From Myxococcaceae bacterium (GTDB taxonomy: Bacteria > Myxococcota > Myxococcia > Myxococcales > Myxococcaceae), in NCBI GenBank assembly GCA_016926755.1, contig JAFGNZ010000048.1:34643-98642 (forward strand): DNA of 64,000 nt, given 5' to 3'. This document shows, one piece after another, positions 51,838 to 62,643 of this stretch. The notes beneath the pieces are model-generated. The model worked only from the letters and a program-made list of their open reading frames with translations, was not told where the DNA came from and searched no databases. Position 1 is the first letter of the stretch, and each line of letters starts with the position of its first letter. A program made the translations under genes and the position numbers.

Positions 51838-52401
51838 TCAGCCTGCAGGCCGCAGGCGGGCCGCCAGGTGCGCGAAGTGGCTGCTTCGCTCGGCGTCTCC
51901 CAGGTGCGACCAGACGTCCGCCAGCGCCCTCGCCGCTTCAACGTAGGCAGGGTGGTACTCGAGCGCCAGCTCGAACGCATGGCGCGCATGCCGGTAGCGC
52001 GCCTTGTCCAGCCGCCGGGGGCCCCGGGCCAGCAGCGCCTGGCCGAGGTTGAAGATCTCGGTGGCCGCGGCCTCGCGGTACTGGGGCTCGGGGTTGAGCT
52101 GAAAGGCGCGCTCGAACAGGGTGGAGGCCGCCTCGGGCTCGTCCAGCTCGAGCTGGCAGAGCGCCGCGTTCCGGTAGTTCTCCGCGGCGGAGGGGTCCAG
52201 CTCGATGGCGCGCTCGAAGCAGTGCAGCGCCTCCGCCGTCCGCCCCAGGCGCGTGAGCGAGAAGCCCTTGGCGCTCAGCGCCGGGGTGTGGCGGGGATCC
52301 TCATCCAGCACCTTGTTGAAGGCCTGGATGGCGGACGGGTGATCGCCGGCCATCGCGCGGTTCACCCCCTCGTTGAACGCCGCGAGCAGCTTGTGTGACA
52401 T
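51838..52401 (-). CDS. TPR protein
   Basis: The 187-residue protein is made of about four to five tetratricopeptide repeats, for example RAMAGDHPSAIQAFNKVLDE, SAKGFSLTRLGRTAEALHCF, YRNAALCQLELDEPEAASTL and HARHAFELALEYHPAYVEAA. There is no signal peptide. ATG 52399-52401 has AGAGG upstream; the frame to 52437 is not needed. It lies downstream of a hairpin terminator that ends the NtrC-type gene, so it is likely its own transcript. It should be a protein-interaction scaffold with an unknown partner. Confidence 0.85.
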   Translation of the reverse strand: MSHKLLAAFNEGVNRAMAGDHPSAIQAFNKVLDEDPRHTPALSAKGFSLTRLGRTAEALHCFERAIELDPSAAENYRNAALCQLELDEPEAASTLFERAFQLNPEPQYREAAATEIFNLGQALLARGPRRLDKARYRHARHAFELALEYHPAYVEAARALADVWSHLGDAERSSHFAHLAARLRPAG

Positions 52402-52475
52402 CCGAAACCCTCTCGTCCTCCGGACCGCGTGCATCACGACCGGGGCCTGAGCCTGACAGGAGGGGAGGCACTCTG

Positions 52476-52508
52476 AAAAGACGGCGCCCGGGTGCGCCTG
52501 ACCCGGGC
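52476..52508 (-). terminator. Rho-independent terminator of the NtrC-type regulator gene
   Basis: On the minus strand GCCCGGGT, a 7-base loop and ACCCGGGC form a perfect 8-base stem (52486-52508). It is followed after a few bases by CTTTTC (52475-52480). It lies 35 bases after the regulator stop at 52543. Confidence 0.75.
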
Positions 52509-52542
52509 TGCAAGTCCCGCTAATGAGTCGTCACATCAACGC

Positions 52543-54171
<1,629 letters not shown>

Positions 54172-54190
54172 CCCCTCGTCTCCCTCGCCC

Positions 54191-55192
54191 TCACGAAGAA
54201 AGTGTCACCGCGATCTGCTCGAGACCACCCTCTTCATCCCTCACCCCGGCGAAAGGCTCCTGCCGTCCGCCCGCCGACGCCCCTCGCGCCCGGCGCATCT
54301 CCTGAATCGCCCCGCCCAGCAGCTGCGTGGGCGCCCCTATGACATCCGGAAAGCTCACCGCGCCCAGGCACAGGGAGGTCCGCAGCGCCTTGCCGTCCAC
54401 CTGGAAGCGGGCCAGCTCGAAGCGCGCGGCGATCCGTGAGAGCAGCGCGGGCAGCGCCTCGGCCGCCGTGCCCGGCAGCAGCATGGCGAACTCCTCCTGG
54501 GACACGCGCGCCACCACGTCCGACTCGCGCAGCGTCTGCCCCAGCACCACCGCGGTGTAGACGAGCATCCGATCCGCCATGGCCTTGCCGTACTGCTTGC
54601 GGAAGACGCGCAGGCCCGGGAGCGAGCACGCGGCCACGGAGAAGGCGCCTCCATAGCGCTCGGCGCGCCGCGCCTCCATGCCGATCAGCGCCAGCAGGAA
54701 CGGCTTGTTGTAGAGCCCGGTGAGCGGATCATGCAGCACCAGCGCGGTCCCCGTGTCCGCCCCCTCGGCGGCACGCAGCACGGAGTCCCGCAGCCGCAGC
54801 TGCGCGTGCAGCTTGAGCCCCAGCTCCGCGCCCGAGCCCATGCGCGGCACCACATCCACGCACTGCCCCTTCTCCACGCAGTGGCGCCAGGCCTCGGGAT
54901 CGTTCGGATCCACCAGGTAGAGCAGCGGCACCGTGCCGCGGCTGAGCTGCCGCAGCCGGAGCACCGTCGCCACCGCCGCGAAGTCCGGGGGCTGCGCGGC
55001 CAGCACCACGGCATCCGGGCGGATCACCTCGAACAGCGGCGCGGCCGCATCGAACCGCGTGAGCGGCACCACCCGGAACCCCGCCTCGGCCAGCTGGGCT
55101 CGCGTGCGCTCCAGGTCCTCCGCTCGCGGCTCCACGAGGAGCACGGTCGGCTGTCCCCCTGCCCTCCCGAGCTGCTTGCGCTTTAGCGCCAC
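54191..55192 (-). CDS. Degenerate REC-GGDEF protein
   Basis: The 333-residue protein has an N-terminal receiver-like fold (TVLLVEPRAEDLERTRAQLA). At the usual phospho-Asp position it reads VVLAAQPPD, so the acceptor Asp is Ala. The second half is GGDEF-like (HDPLTGLYNKPFLLALIGME, then RMLVYTAVVLGQTLRESDVV) with VSQEEFAML where active enzymes have GGDEF. It is therefore probably not a diguanylate cyclase; c-di-GMP or protein binding is possible. GTG 55190-55192 has AGGAGG eight bases upstream. It lies 19 bases before the NtrC-type gene and likely forms an operon with it. Confidence 0.85.
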   Translation of the reverse strand: MALKRKQLGRAGGQPTVLLVEPRAEDLERTRAQLAEAGFRVVPLTRFDAAAPLFEVIRPDAVVLAAQPPDFAAVATVLRLRQLSRGTVPLLYLVDPNDPEAWRHCVEKGQCVDVVPRMGSGAELGLKLHAQLRLRDSVLRAAEGADTGTALVLHDPLTGLYNKPFLLALIGMEARRAERYGGAFSVAACSLPGLRVFRKQYGKAMADRMLVYTAVVLGQTLRESDVVARVSQEEFAMLLPGTAAEALPALLSRIAARFELARFQVDGKALRTSLCLGAVSFPDVIGAPTQLLGGAIQEMRRARGASAGGRQEPFAGVRDEEGGLEQIAVTLSS

Positions 55193-55323
55193 CGCTCCAA
55201 CCTCCTGCCCCCACCCAGAACTTTCTTACCCACGCCGCCCCTCGCTGTCCTACCCAGAATTACAGCCCTGCCCTCCGCACCACCCCATCCATCCCCTTGA
55301 ACTTTCTGGGAGAGGGCACTGGG

Positions 55324-55602
55324 TTACTCTTCTCTGGCGCGAGTACGAGCAACCCCTGTGCCATCTGCTTCCCTCCGGAGCCGGGCCTCGAAGGCCGCCT
55401 CGTCCACCCGGTGCTTGAAGGCAGGCTCGCCGTCGATCACCACCACGGGGATGTCGTAGCGCCATGCCAGCATGGCCGCCGGGTCCTCCAGGATGGAGAT
55501 GATCCTCAGCTCGAAGGGGATGCGAGCACGGACCCGCTCCACGACGGCGATCGCCTCGTCGCAGAGGGAGCAGGAGGGTTTCGAGTAGATATCCACCTTC
55601 AT
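55324..55602 (-). CDS. Glutaredoxin-like (DUF836) protein
   Basis: The 92-residue protein starts MKVDIYSKPSCSLCDEAIAV, with active-site CSLC in a thioredoxin fold. A short strand with the cis-Pro (IPVVVIDGEP) and a C-terminal basic tail complete it. It is typical of the small glutaredoxin/DUF836 family. It is divergent from the DUF4388 gene with 21 bases between the starts. Function in disulphide or metal handling is not known. Confidence 0.88.
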   Translation of the reverse strand: MKVDIYSKPSCSLCDEAIAVVERVRARIPFELRIISILEDPAAMLAWRYDIPVVVIDGEPAFKHRVDEAAFEARLRREADGTGVARTRAREE

Positions 55603-55623
55603 GGCGATGCAGGATGCGCGACG

Positions 55624-56778
55624 ATGCCTGGTCTGTCAGGAGACTTCGCGACGATGCCCGTCAAGGACGTCGTCCACTACCTGGGAAACCGTCGGGTTTC
55701 CGGCAAGCTCCGGATACAGCGTGCAGGTGTATTCAAGGAACTGACCTTGAGCGACGGCTCGGTGATCAGCGCCAGCTCCAACCAGCCGCGAGAGTACCTG
55801 GGCCAGTTCCTCATCAACATGGGCCACCTGACGGAGGATCAGCTCAGCCGGGCCTTCGATGCGCAGCGGGAGACGGACCTGCTGCTGGGGAAGATCCTGG
55901 TGATGAAGGGGATCGTCCCGGAGGCGACGGTCCAGAGCACGCTGAGCCTGAAGTTCCGGGAGATGCTGCTGGATGCCTTCGAGTGGTCGGACGGGGAGTT
56001 CCAGTTCGAGATGATGGAGGCGTCGATCGCCGCGGAAGGGCTCGACATCCGGGTGGACCTGCTGGACATCCACCACGAGGGCGAGTTCCGGGAGACGGCG
56101 TGGCAGGCGATCCGGCAGGCGTTCCCTACCGGCAAGGCGCGGCTGACGGTGGACGAGCGCCGGCTGCCCGAGCCTCGGCAGCCCGGCAGCATGGATGAGC
56201 GCATCGTCCAGCTCATCAAGGACGGGCTGACGATCGACGAGATGGCGCTGGCCCTCCACGCCTCGGACTTCTACCTCTACCAGCGGCTGTACGCGCTGTA
56301 CCGGCGCGAGGCGGTGAGGGTGCGCGAGGACTCCTCGCCGCTGGCCGCGTCCGGCGCCGAGGAGGAGGCACCGCCGCAGATCATCGGCTCCGAGTCCTCC
56401 GTGGAGGAGGTCGTCCAGGCGGCGCGCATGTTCCTGGAAGGGCTCAACTTCCGGGATGCAGAGGTGCTGGCGCGCCGGGCGCACGAGATGTCACCCTCGG
56501 CGGAGACGGCGGAGCTGCTCAAGCTGGCGGAGACGGGGCTGGTGGAGGCCCTGCGGCTGGTGCTGATGGATCCGCCGCAGGTGCCCGCGCTGCTGGTGCC
56601 GCAGAACCAGCTCAAGACGATGCAGCTCAGCGCGCCGGAGCGCTACCTGCTGTCGCGCATCGACGGCAAGCGGGACGTGGCGGCCATCATCCGCGTCTCG
56701 CCGCTGCACGAGCTGGATGCGCTCAAGTACTTCCAGAGCTTCCTGGACAGCGGCTTCGTCAAGCTGACCCCGCGCTGA
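55624..56778 (+). CDS. DUF4388 (PATAN) domain protein
   Basis: The 384-residue protein begins with the DUF4388 signature: MPGLSGDFATMPVKDVVHYL, then GNRRVSGKLRIQRAGVFKEL, LSDGSVISASSNQPREYLGQ, LINMGHLTEDQL and MLLDAFEWSDGEFQFE (residues 1-150). The C-terminal half is helical with a possible TPR (EGLNFRDAEVLARRAHEMSP) and a winged-helix-like end (LLSRIDGKRDVAAIIRVSPL). DUF4388 proteins are very frequent in myxobacteria and are linked to two-component and gliding regulation. ATG 55624 is chosen over the longer frame, which is a shadow of the divergent gene. Confidence 0.88.
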   Translation: MPGLSGDFATMPVKDVVHYLGNRRVSGKLRIQRAGVFKELTLSDGSVISASSNQPREYLGQFLINMGHLTEDQLSRAFDAQRETDLLLGKILVMKGIVPEATVQSTLSLKFREMLLDAFEWSDGEFQFEMMEASIAAEGLDIRVDLLDIHHEGEFRETAWQAIRQAFPTGKARLTVDERRLPEPRQPGSMDERIVQLIKDGLTIDEMALALHASDFYLYQRLYALYRREAVRVREDSSPLAASGAEEEAPPQIIGSESSVEEVVQAARMFLEGLNFRDAEVLARRAHEMSPSAETAELLKLAETGLVEALRLVLMDPPQVPALLVPQNQLKTMQLSAPERYLLSRIDGKRDVAAIIRVSPLHELDALKYFQSFLDSGFVKLTPR

Positions 56779-56821
56779 TCGCGGCGCCCAGGCCTGCCGT
56801 GGTGGGCTCGAGCAGGAGGAG

Positions 56822-58186
56822 TCACTCAGCCGCCTCGTTCGCCACGGGCTCGGAGGTGGCCGGCTCTGGAACGGCGGGCTCGGCTTTCTCCGCCCCCCCC
56901 TGGGGAGGCGCGGGGAGCCGCTCCAGGGCCAGCCGGATCGCCTCGCGCCCGAGCCAGGTGGCCCGGATGCGCCAGTACGGATCGTTGACGATGACGGCGG
57001 CCACCGCCACCCGAGGATTCTCCTTGGGCGCGGAGCCGACGAACCACGAGTAGTCCCGGAACGGGTTCCGGTCCGCCAGCGTGCCCGTCTTGCCCACGGC
57101 GTCGTCCACCCGGAAGCCCCGCTCGCGGAAGATGCGCCGCGCGGTGCCGGTGGTGATCGTCTCCTCGAGCATCTCCGTGAGGGCCCGCGTCACCTCGGGC
57201 GACAGCACCTGCTCCGCGGGTGGCGGGGGCGTGTCCGGCCCGGGCTCGAAGAGGACGGGATCTCTCCACACGCCAGTCACCGAGGCGGCGGCCAGCGCGG
57301 CGCCGTGCAGCGGAGAGAGGTACACGTCCCCGAACCCAGCCCCGGCCTCCGCCAGCCCGAACTCATCGTCGGGGATGGAGGCCAGCGACACGTCCGTGGG
57401 GATGGGGAAGGAGATCGGCCGGTTGAAGCGCAGCCGCGCCGCCATGCGCCGCAGCATGTCCGCGGCGAGGTACTTCCTGGTCAGCTTGGCGAACACGACG
57501 TTGGCGCTCTTGCCCATGGCGGCCGCCAGCGAGTAGCACGCCCCGTCACGCGCGCTGTCCTCCAGGAGCCGCTCGCTCAGGCGCCGCTTGCCCCCGTGGA
57601 AGCACGCCTCCTCCTCCGGAGACACGCCCGCCTCCAGCAGCGCGCCGCCGGTGACGATCTTGAAGATACTTGCCGCGGGGAACACCGCGCGCACCGGCAG
57701 CCCGCGCAGCTCCGGCTGGGCCTGGGAGTGCTCCGCCAGCGCCAGGACCCGGCCCGTGGAGGGCTCGATCGCCACCGCCGCGCCATAGGGGACCTGGTAG
57801 TCCTTCATGATGCGGGTGAGCTGCGCCTGCAGCGTGGGATCCAAGGTGAGCACCGCCTCTCCCCCAGGGCCCGGGACGACGAGCCGCCCGTCCCTACGGG
57901 GCCGTGCCCGCGAGAGCAGATCCTCCTTGCGCGACAGCGTGCGCAGGCGGGCAATGGGGGGCGCGGCCTTGCGAGAGGGCACCGGCGCCGGCGGCAGCAG
58001 CCCCAGCTCCGCCACGCCCGCATCCGGAGCCTCCGGCCCGGCGTCCGGGGCGCCGGCATCCGGGAGCCCCGCATCGGTGGATTCAGGAAGCTCGGGAGCG
58101 CCCGAGCCCGTGCCAGTCCCCATCGCCCCGAGCAGCAGGGTCAGGGGCAGGAGCGTCGCGCAGAGGAGGGAGCGGGAGTACGGCAT
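56822..58186 (-). CDS. Stand-alone penicillin-binding transpeptidase
   Basis: The 454-residue protein has a signal peptide (MPYSRSLLCATLLPLTLLLG), an acidic Asp-Ala-Gly repeat linker (DAGLPDAGAPDAGPEAPDAG), and a D,D-transpeptidase domain. SxxK is ASIFK, SxN is KSANVV, and KTG is GKTGT, spaced normally. There is no PBP dimerisation domain and no PASTA. The C-terminus is Glu/Pro-rich. It converges with the DUF4388 gene (43-base gap). It is probably a periplasmic peptidoglycan cross-linker of uncertain class (b-type-like), perhaps for sporulation or division. Confidence 0.9.
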   Translation of the reverse strand: MPYSRSLLCATLLPLTLLLGAMGTGTGSGAPELPESTDAGLPDAGAPDAGPEAPDAGVAELGLLPPAPVPSRKAAPPIARLRTLSRKEDLLSRARPRRDGRLVVPGPGGEAVLTLDPTLQAQLTRIMKDYQVPYGAAVAIEPSTGRVLALAEHSQAQPELRGLPVRAVFPAASIFKIVTGGALLEAGVSPEEEACFHGGKRRLSERLLEDSARDGACYSLAAAMGKSANVVFAKLTRKYLAADMLRRMAARLRFNRPISFPIPTDVSLASIPDDEFGLAEAGAGFGDVYLSPLHGAALAAASVTGVWRDPVLFEPGPDTPPPPAEQVLSPEVTRALTEMLEETITTGTARRIFRERGFRVDDAVGKTGTLADRNPFRDYSWFVGSAPKENPRVAVAAVIVNDPYWRIRATWLGREAIRLALERLPAPPQGGAEKAEPAVPEPATSEPVANEAAE

Positions 58187-58302
58187 GGGGCGGGCCTGAT
58201 CCTAGATCCCTGAGGGAGCCTGTCCACGTCCGTTCCCTCGGCTGCTCTCGGAGCAGCGGAAACTGGCCGGGCGCCCATACATTTGACTAGGGTGCCGCCA
58301 CC

Positions 58303-59187
58303 TTGGACGGACTCAAAGAGATCGCGGTGATCTGGAGCGCCGAGACACGCCGGGCCGTGCGCAGTGGGCGCGTGCTGGTGCTGCTCGGGCTCTACAGCAT
58401 GTTCTCCGCGCTGGTGCTGCTGATCGTGGGCGCCATCGCCAACGCCATCCGCGAGCAGGTGACGGCGCGGCTGGCGGAGACGGGCAACGGGGACGAGGCG
58501 GCCGCCGCCCTGTCCGTGGAGATGAAGAAGAGCCTGCTGGGCGCGCTGACCAGCAACGACACGGCGCTCATGGAGGCGCTGTCCCAGGTGCCCATCGTCG
58601 TGCTGGTGGTCTTCAAGGTCACCCTCTTCTTCCTGCCGGCCTACGTGGCGCTGATGGGCTTCGATCAGATCAGCGGCGAGGTGGGCCCACGCTCCATCCG
58701 CTACATCACCGTGCGCGCCCGCCGCTCCTCGCTGCTGATGGGCAAGTTCCTCGTGCAGGCCTCCCTGCTGGTGGGGCTGGTGCTCGTCATCGATCTCGGC
58801 GTCTTCATCTACGCGCGCATCACCAACCCGGACTTCACCTTCGCCGCGCTGGGGCTGAACCTGCTGAAGTTCTGGATGGCGGCCATCGTCTTCTCCCTGG
58901 CCTACATCGCGCTCACCGCGTTCTGCTCCAGCATGTTCCGCAGCCCCGCGGTGAGCCTGGTCTTCAACTTCGTCCTGCTCTTCACCTTCTGGCTGATGGA
59001 CGTGGTGGGCCAGGGGTACAAGGACAGCGTCCTGGGCTTCATCCGCTTCCTGTCGCCCTCGTATTACTCGGGGGATCTGCTGCACCCCCAGATCAGCCAG
59101 TTCGGCGTGAGCGGAGCCGCCTATGCCGGCTTCGCCATGCTCTTCCTGGGCGGCGCCTACGCCGTCCTGCGTGCGAGGGATCTGTGA
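58303..59187 (+). CDS. ABC-2 type transporter permease
   Basis: The 294-residue membrane protein has six segments (GRVLVLLGLYSMFSALVLLI, VLVVFKVTLFFLPAYVALMG, ASLLVGLVLVIDLGVFIYAR, MAAIVFSLAYIALTAFCSSM, VFNFVLLFTFWLMDVVGQGY, AGFAMLFLGGAYAVLRARDL). The cytoplasmic SGEVGPRSIRYITVRARRSS matches ABC-2 permeases. The start appears to be TTG 58303 (AGGGTG upstream); no ATG precedes the first segment. Its stop overlaps the GTG of the ATPase gene. Substrate unknown. Confidence 0.87.
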   Translation: MDGLKEIAVIWSAETRRAVRSGRVLVLLGLYSMFSALVLLIVGAIANAIREQVTARLAETGNGDEAAAALSVEMKKSLLGALTSNDTALMEALSQVPIVVLVVFKVTLFFLPAYVALMGFDQISGEVGPRSIRYITVRARRSSLLMGKFLVQASLLVGLVLVIDLGVFIYARITNPDFTFAALGLNLLKFWMAAIVFSLAYIALTAFCSSMFRSPAVSLVFNFVLLFTFWLMDVVGQGYKDSVLGFIRFLSPSYYSGDLLHPQISQFGVSGAAYAGFAMLFLGGAYAVLRARDL

Positions 59188-60095
59188 GCGAGCTGGCCAT
59201 TGAACTCCACCAGGTCACCAAGCGCTTCGGCCCCAAGGTGGCCGTCAACGCCGTCACCCTCTCCATCCCCCAGGGGCAGGTGTACGGCCTGATCGGCCCC
59301 AACGGCGCCGGGAAGACGACGAGCTTCTCGATGATGTGCGGCTACCTCTACCCCTCCGAGGGCTCCCTCAAGGTGATGGGCGTGGAGCCCACCGCGCCGG
59401 GAGCCCTCAAGGGCAAGCTGGGCGCCCTGCCCCAGGACGCCATCCTCCCGCCGGGCTGGGAGGTAGGAGCACTCCTCACCTACTGGGCACGGCTCTCGGC
59501 GCTCCCCGAGCCCGAGCGCGAGGCCCGCGAGGCGCTGGAGAAGGTGGGCCTGGCGGAGGCGTGGGCGACGCAGACGCAGGCCCTGTCCCACGGCATGGCC
59601 AAGCGCACCGCCATGGCGCAGGCGCTGATGGGGCAGCCGCCGCTGGTGCTCCTGGACGAGCCCACCGCCGGGCTGGATCCGCGCATCGCTTCCCAGGTGC
59701 GCCAGATCATCCGCGACATGCGCGGCAAGCAGACGGTGGTGGTGTCCAGCCACAACCTCCAGGAGCTGGAGGAGCTGTGCGACGGGGCGGCCATCCTCGA
59801 TCGGGGCTCGCTCGCCAAGGCCGGGACCATGTCCGAGCTCACCGGCCAGAGCGCCGAGTTCCGGGTCCAGATCGCCCGAGGCGACATCATCCCCCCGGAG
59901 CTCACCCAGCTGGCGGGCGTCACCGCCGCGAAGATGGAGGCCCCAGGCGTGCTGCTGGTGCGCTTCGATGGCCAGGCCCACAAGCCCGAGGAGGTCATCA
60001 GCCGCACCGTGGGCCACCTGCTCCAGACGGGGGTGCTCATCCTCGGCGTCAGCCGGGGCCAGAAGCTGGAGGAGCGCGTCCTGCAGATTCTTTGA
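59184..60095 (+). CDS. ABC transporter ATP-binding protein (ABC-2 partner)
   Basis: The 303-residue ATPase has Walker A (GPNGAGKTTSFSMM), a signature variant LSHGMAKRTAMAQAL (LSGGM with His), Walker B (LVLLDEPTAGLDP) and the switch His (VVSSHNLQEL). A C-terminal regulatory extension starts near residue 225. GTG 59184 overlaps the permease stop. With the permease it forms an ABC-2 exporter, similar to drug or lipid exporters; cargo unknown. Confidence 0.93.
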   Translation: MSELAIELHQVTKRFGPKVAVNAVTLSIPQGQVYGLIGPNGAGKTTSFSMMCGYLYPSEGSLKVMGVEPTAPGALKGKLGALPQDAILPPGWEVGALLTYWARLSALPEPEREAREALEKVGLAEAWATQTQALSHGMAKRTAMAQALMGQPPLVLLDEPTAGLDPRIASQVRQIIRDMRGKQTVVVSSHNLQELEELCDGAAILDRGSLAKAGTMSELTGQSAEFRVQIARGDIIPPELTQLAGVTAAKMEAPGVLLVRFDGQAHKPEEVISRTVGHLLQTGVLILGVSRGQKLEERVLQIL

Positions 60096-60114
60096 AACCC
60101 GGGGGCGGCTCGTG

Positions 60115-60369
60115 TCACCAGCCCCCGTGGCTCAGCCCCTCACCTGCCTTGCGCACCCAGCCCACGGAGCTCGTCCCCCGCCGCTCCATGCGGACGAGCG
60201 TGTGCCCCGTGGCCTCACACCAGGCCGGCAGGTCGGCCTCCAGGCCGCGATCCGTGGAGATCAGCTCCACCAGGGCCCCGGCGGGCAGCCGCCGCATCAC
60301 CTTGGCGATCTCCAGGATGGGCACGGGGCAGGCGGCCCCAGAGGTGTCCACGCGAACGGCCGCTTCCAT
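60115..60369 (-). CDS. tusA: TusA-family sulfurtransferase
   Basis: The 84-residue protein has the TusA core VDTSGAACPVPILEIAKVMR with the catalytic Cys in CPxP. VELISTDRGLEADLPAWCEA and a C-terminal HTLVRMERRG strand follow. It carries persulfide sulfur for tRNA thiolation or other pathways. ATG 60367-60369 is the start; the upstream extension to 60492 is non-coding. It converges with the ABC ATPase gene. Confidence 0.92.
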   Translation of the reverse strand: MEAAVRVDTSGAACPVPILEIAKVMRRLPAGALVELISTDRGLEADLPAWCEATGHTLVRMERRGTSSVGWVRKAGEGLSHGGW

Positions 60370-60486
60370 GCCCGCGAGTCTGACATGCGGAGGGGGCCCC
60401 GCGTGAAGGGGGAATGTATCCCAAAAGTGTCCTGTTTCCGGGCACCTGGAGAACGCGGGAGGCCACCCACAAGGCGGCGGCGCAGC

Positions 60487-60516
60487 TTGCATGGCCGGAT
60501 TTCCCCCTGCTATCTA
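60487..60516 (+). promoter_or_regulatory. Candidate sigma-70 promoter of the triple DsbA gene
   Basis: TTGCAT (60487-60492) and TATCTA (60511-60516) are separated by 18 bases, an acceptable -35/-10 pair 72 bases before the ATG at 60589. The match is moderate and there is no repeat to support it. Confidence 0.3.
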
Positions 60517-60588
60517 GCGCGCCTTCCCTGCCCCCAGGGTCGCCACGCGCACGGTAGGGACTGAGACGGAAAGAGCGGATCGGAACGC

Positions 60589-62619
60589 ATGAACGACAAT
60601 TCGGACGTGAGACAGAAGGAGCAGAACGGATTTATGAAAGCCAACGTGATCGTTGCCCTGCTGGTGGGCCTGGTCCTCGGGTTCTTCGGCGGCAAGGCCG
60701 CCACGGGCCCGAGCAAGAGCAGTGACAGCGGCACCCCGCAGGCGGCCGCCGCCAATGCCCCCGCTCCTTCGGCCCCCAGCCAGCCCGCGAAGCCCGGGCG
60801 CGCGGTGGATCCCACCGTCTTCAAGGTTCCCCTCGAGGACTCGCCCCGCAAGGGCAGTGATGAGGCGCTCGTCACGATCGTGGAGTTCTCCGACTACCAG
60901 TGCCCGTTCTGCTCCCGCGCGGAGGCCACGGTGCAGAAGCTGCAGGAGGAGTACGGCAGCAAGCTCCGCGTGGTGATGAAGCAGAACCCGCTCTCGTTCC
61001 ACCCGCGCGCCAAGCCCGCGGCCAAGGCCGCCATGGCGGCCGGCGCCCAGGGCAAGTACTGGGAGTACCACGCCAAGCTCTTCGCCAACGCGAAGGCGCT
61101 GGAGGACGCGGATCTCGAGAAGTACGCCCAGGAGCTCAAGCTGGACGTGGCTCGCTGGAAGAAGGAGCTCGCCAACCCGGAGTTCGACAAGATCATCACC
61201 CGGGATCAGACGCTGGCGGGCCAGCTCGGCGCCACCGGCACCCCGGCCTTCTTCATCAACGGCCGCCTGCTGTCCGGCGCGCAGCCCATCGACAACTTCA
61301 AGGCGCTGATCACCGAGGAGCTGACCAAGGCCGAGGCGCTGGTGAAGAGCGGCACCCGGGCGAACCAGGTCTACGCCGCCATCATCGAGAAGGGCCAGAC
61401 GCGCGCCGCCGCCCGGCCGGGGCAGCAGGAGCAGCCCACCGCCTACCGCAAGGTGGAGGTCCCCGAGGACGCGCCCTCCTTCGGCCCGAAGCACGCGAAG
61501 GTGACGATCGTCGAGTGGTCTGACTTCGAGTGCCCCTTCTGCGGCCGCGTGGGCCCCACGCTGGCGAAGATCAAGGAGACGTACGACAAGGACGTGCGCG
61601 TGGTGTTCCGCCACCAGCCGCTGCCGTTCCACGCGAACGCCAAGCTCGCCGCCGAGGCCTCCATGGCCGCGCACGAGCAGGGCAAGTTCTGGGAGTACCA
61701 CGACAAGCTCTTCTCCAACCAGAAGGCCCTGTCGCGCGCCGATCTGGAGAAGTACGCCCAGGAGCTCAAGCTGGACCTGGGCAAGTTCAAGCAGGCCCTG
61801 GACAGCGGCAAGTTCCGCGCGAAGGTGGAGGCGGACTCCTCCGCTGGCAGCGCGGTGGGCGCCAACGGCACGCCGACCTTCTTCATCAATGGCCGTCAGT
61901 TCGTGGGCGCGCAGCCCTTCGAGAACTTCAAGACGGCGATCGACGAGGAGCTGGGCAGGGCCAACAAGCTGCTGGCCAGCGGCACCCAGCTGGAGAACCT
62001 CTACGCCAGGCTGATGGAGACGCTGCCCGCGGCGCCTCCCCCGTCCGCGCCCGCCGCCCAGGCCGAGCCGCCGGTGCAGAACGTGGAGGTGGGCCAGGCC
62101 CCGGTGAAGGGCCCCGCCAACGCCCCGATCACCATCGTCGCCTTCTCGGACTTCGAGTGCCCCTTCTGCAGCCGCGTGGTGCCCACGCTCAAGCAGATTG
62201 AGGAGGAGTACGCGGGCAAGGTGCGGATCGCCTTCAAGCACCAGCCGCTGCCGTTCCACGCGAACGCCAAGCTCGCCGCCGCCGCCGCCATGGCCGCGCA
62301 CGAGCAGGGCAAGTTCTGGGAGTACCACGACAAGCTCTTCGCCAATCAGCGCGCGCTGGATCGCGCCTCCCTGGAGCGCTACGCCGAGGAGCTCAAGCTG
62401 GACCTGGGCAAGTTCAGGCAGGCCCTGGACACCAACAAGCACGCCGCGCAGATCGCCGCGGACTCCGCCGAGGGCTCGAAGCTGGGCGCCAACGGCACGC
62501 CGACCTTCTTCATCAACGGCCGCACGCTCGTGGGCGCCCTGCCCGCCGACGCCTTCAAGCGCGTCATTGATGAGGAGCTGAAGAAGAAGGGCGTCGTGAT
62601 GGCGAAGGACGCGAAGTAG
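60589..62619 (+). CDS. Membrane-anchored protein with three DsbA-like thioredoxin domains
   Basis: The 676-residue protein has one anchor (ANVIVALLVGLVLGFFGG, about residues 18-35), a Pro/Ala linker, and three similar DsbA-type domains. Active sites are YQCPFCSR near residue 105, FECPFCGR near 315 and FECPFCSR near 525. Each domain has GTPAFFING or GTPTFFING (cis-Pro loop) and KYWEYH or KFWEYH. All three CPFC motifs are intact. Domains 2 and 3 share longer identical stretches (HQPLPFHANAKLAA) and look more recent. ATG 60589 is the start; ATG 60634 is an alternative. It likely oxidises or isomerises disulphides in the periplasm. Confidence 0.92.
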   Translation: MNDNSDVRQKEQNGFMKANVIVALLVGLVLGFFGGKAATGPSKSSDSGTPQAAAANAPAPSAPSQPAKPGRAVDPTVFKVPLEDSPRKGSDEALVTIVEFSDYQCPFCSRAEATVQKLQEEYGSKLRVVMKQNPLSFHPRAKPAAKAAMAAGAQGKYWEYHAKLFANAKALEDADLEKYAQELKLDVARWKKELANPEFDKIITRDQTLAGQLGATGTPAFFINGRLLSGAQPIDNFKALITEELTKAEALVKSGTRANQVYAAIIEKGQTRAAARPGQQEQPTAYRKVEVPEDAPSFGPKHAKVTIVEWSDFECPFCGRVGPTLAKIKETYDKDVRVVFRHQPLPFHANAKLAAEASMAAHEQGKFWEYHDKLFSNQKALSRADLEKYAQELKLDLGKFKQALDSGKFRAKVEADSSAGSAVGANGTPTFFINGRQFVGAQPFENFKTAIDEELGRANKLLASGTQLENLYARLMETLPAAPPPSAPAAQAEPPVQNVEVGQAPVKGPANAPITIVAFSDFECPFCSRVVPTLKQIEEEYAGKVRIAFKHQPLPFHANAKLAAAAAMAAHEQGKFWEYHDKLFANQRALDRASLERYAEELKLDLGKFRQALDTNKHAAQIAADSAEGSKLGANGTPTFFINGRTLVGALPADAFKRVIDEELKKKGVVMAKDAK

Positions 62620-62643
62620 TCCTCACCCGCCGGTGAAGTCTCC

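Noticed and set aside
60514..62442. 642-codon minus-strand ORF opposite the triple DsbA gene
   Set aside because: Its apparent internal repeats come from the repeated DsbA domains on the other strand.
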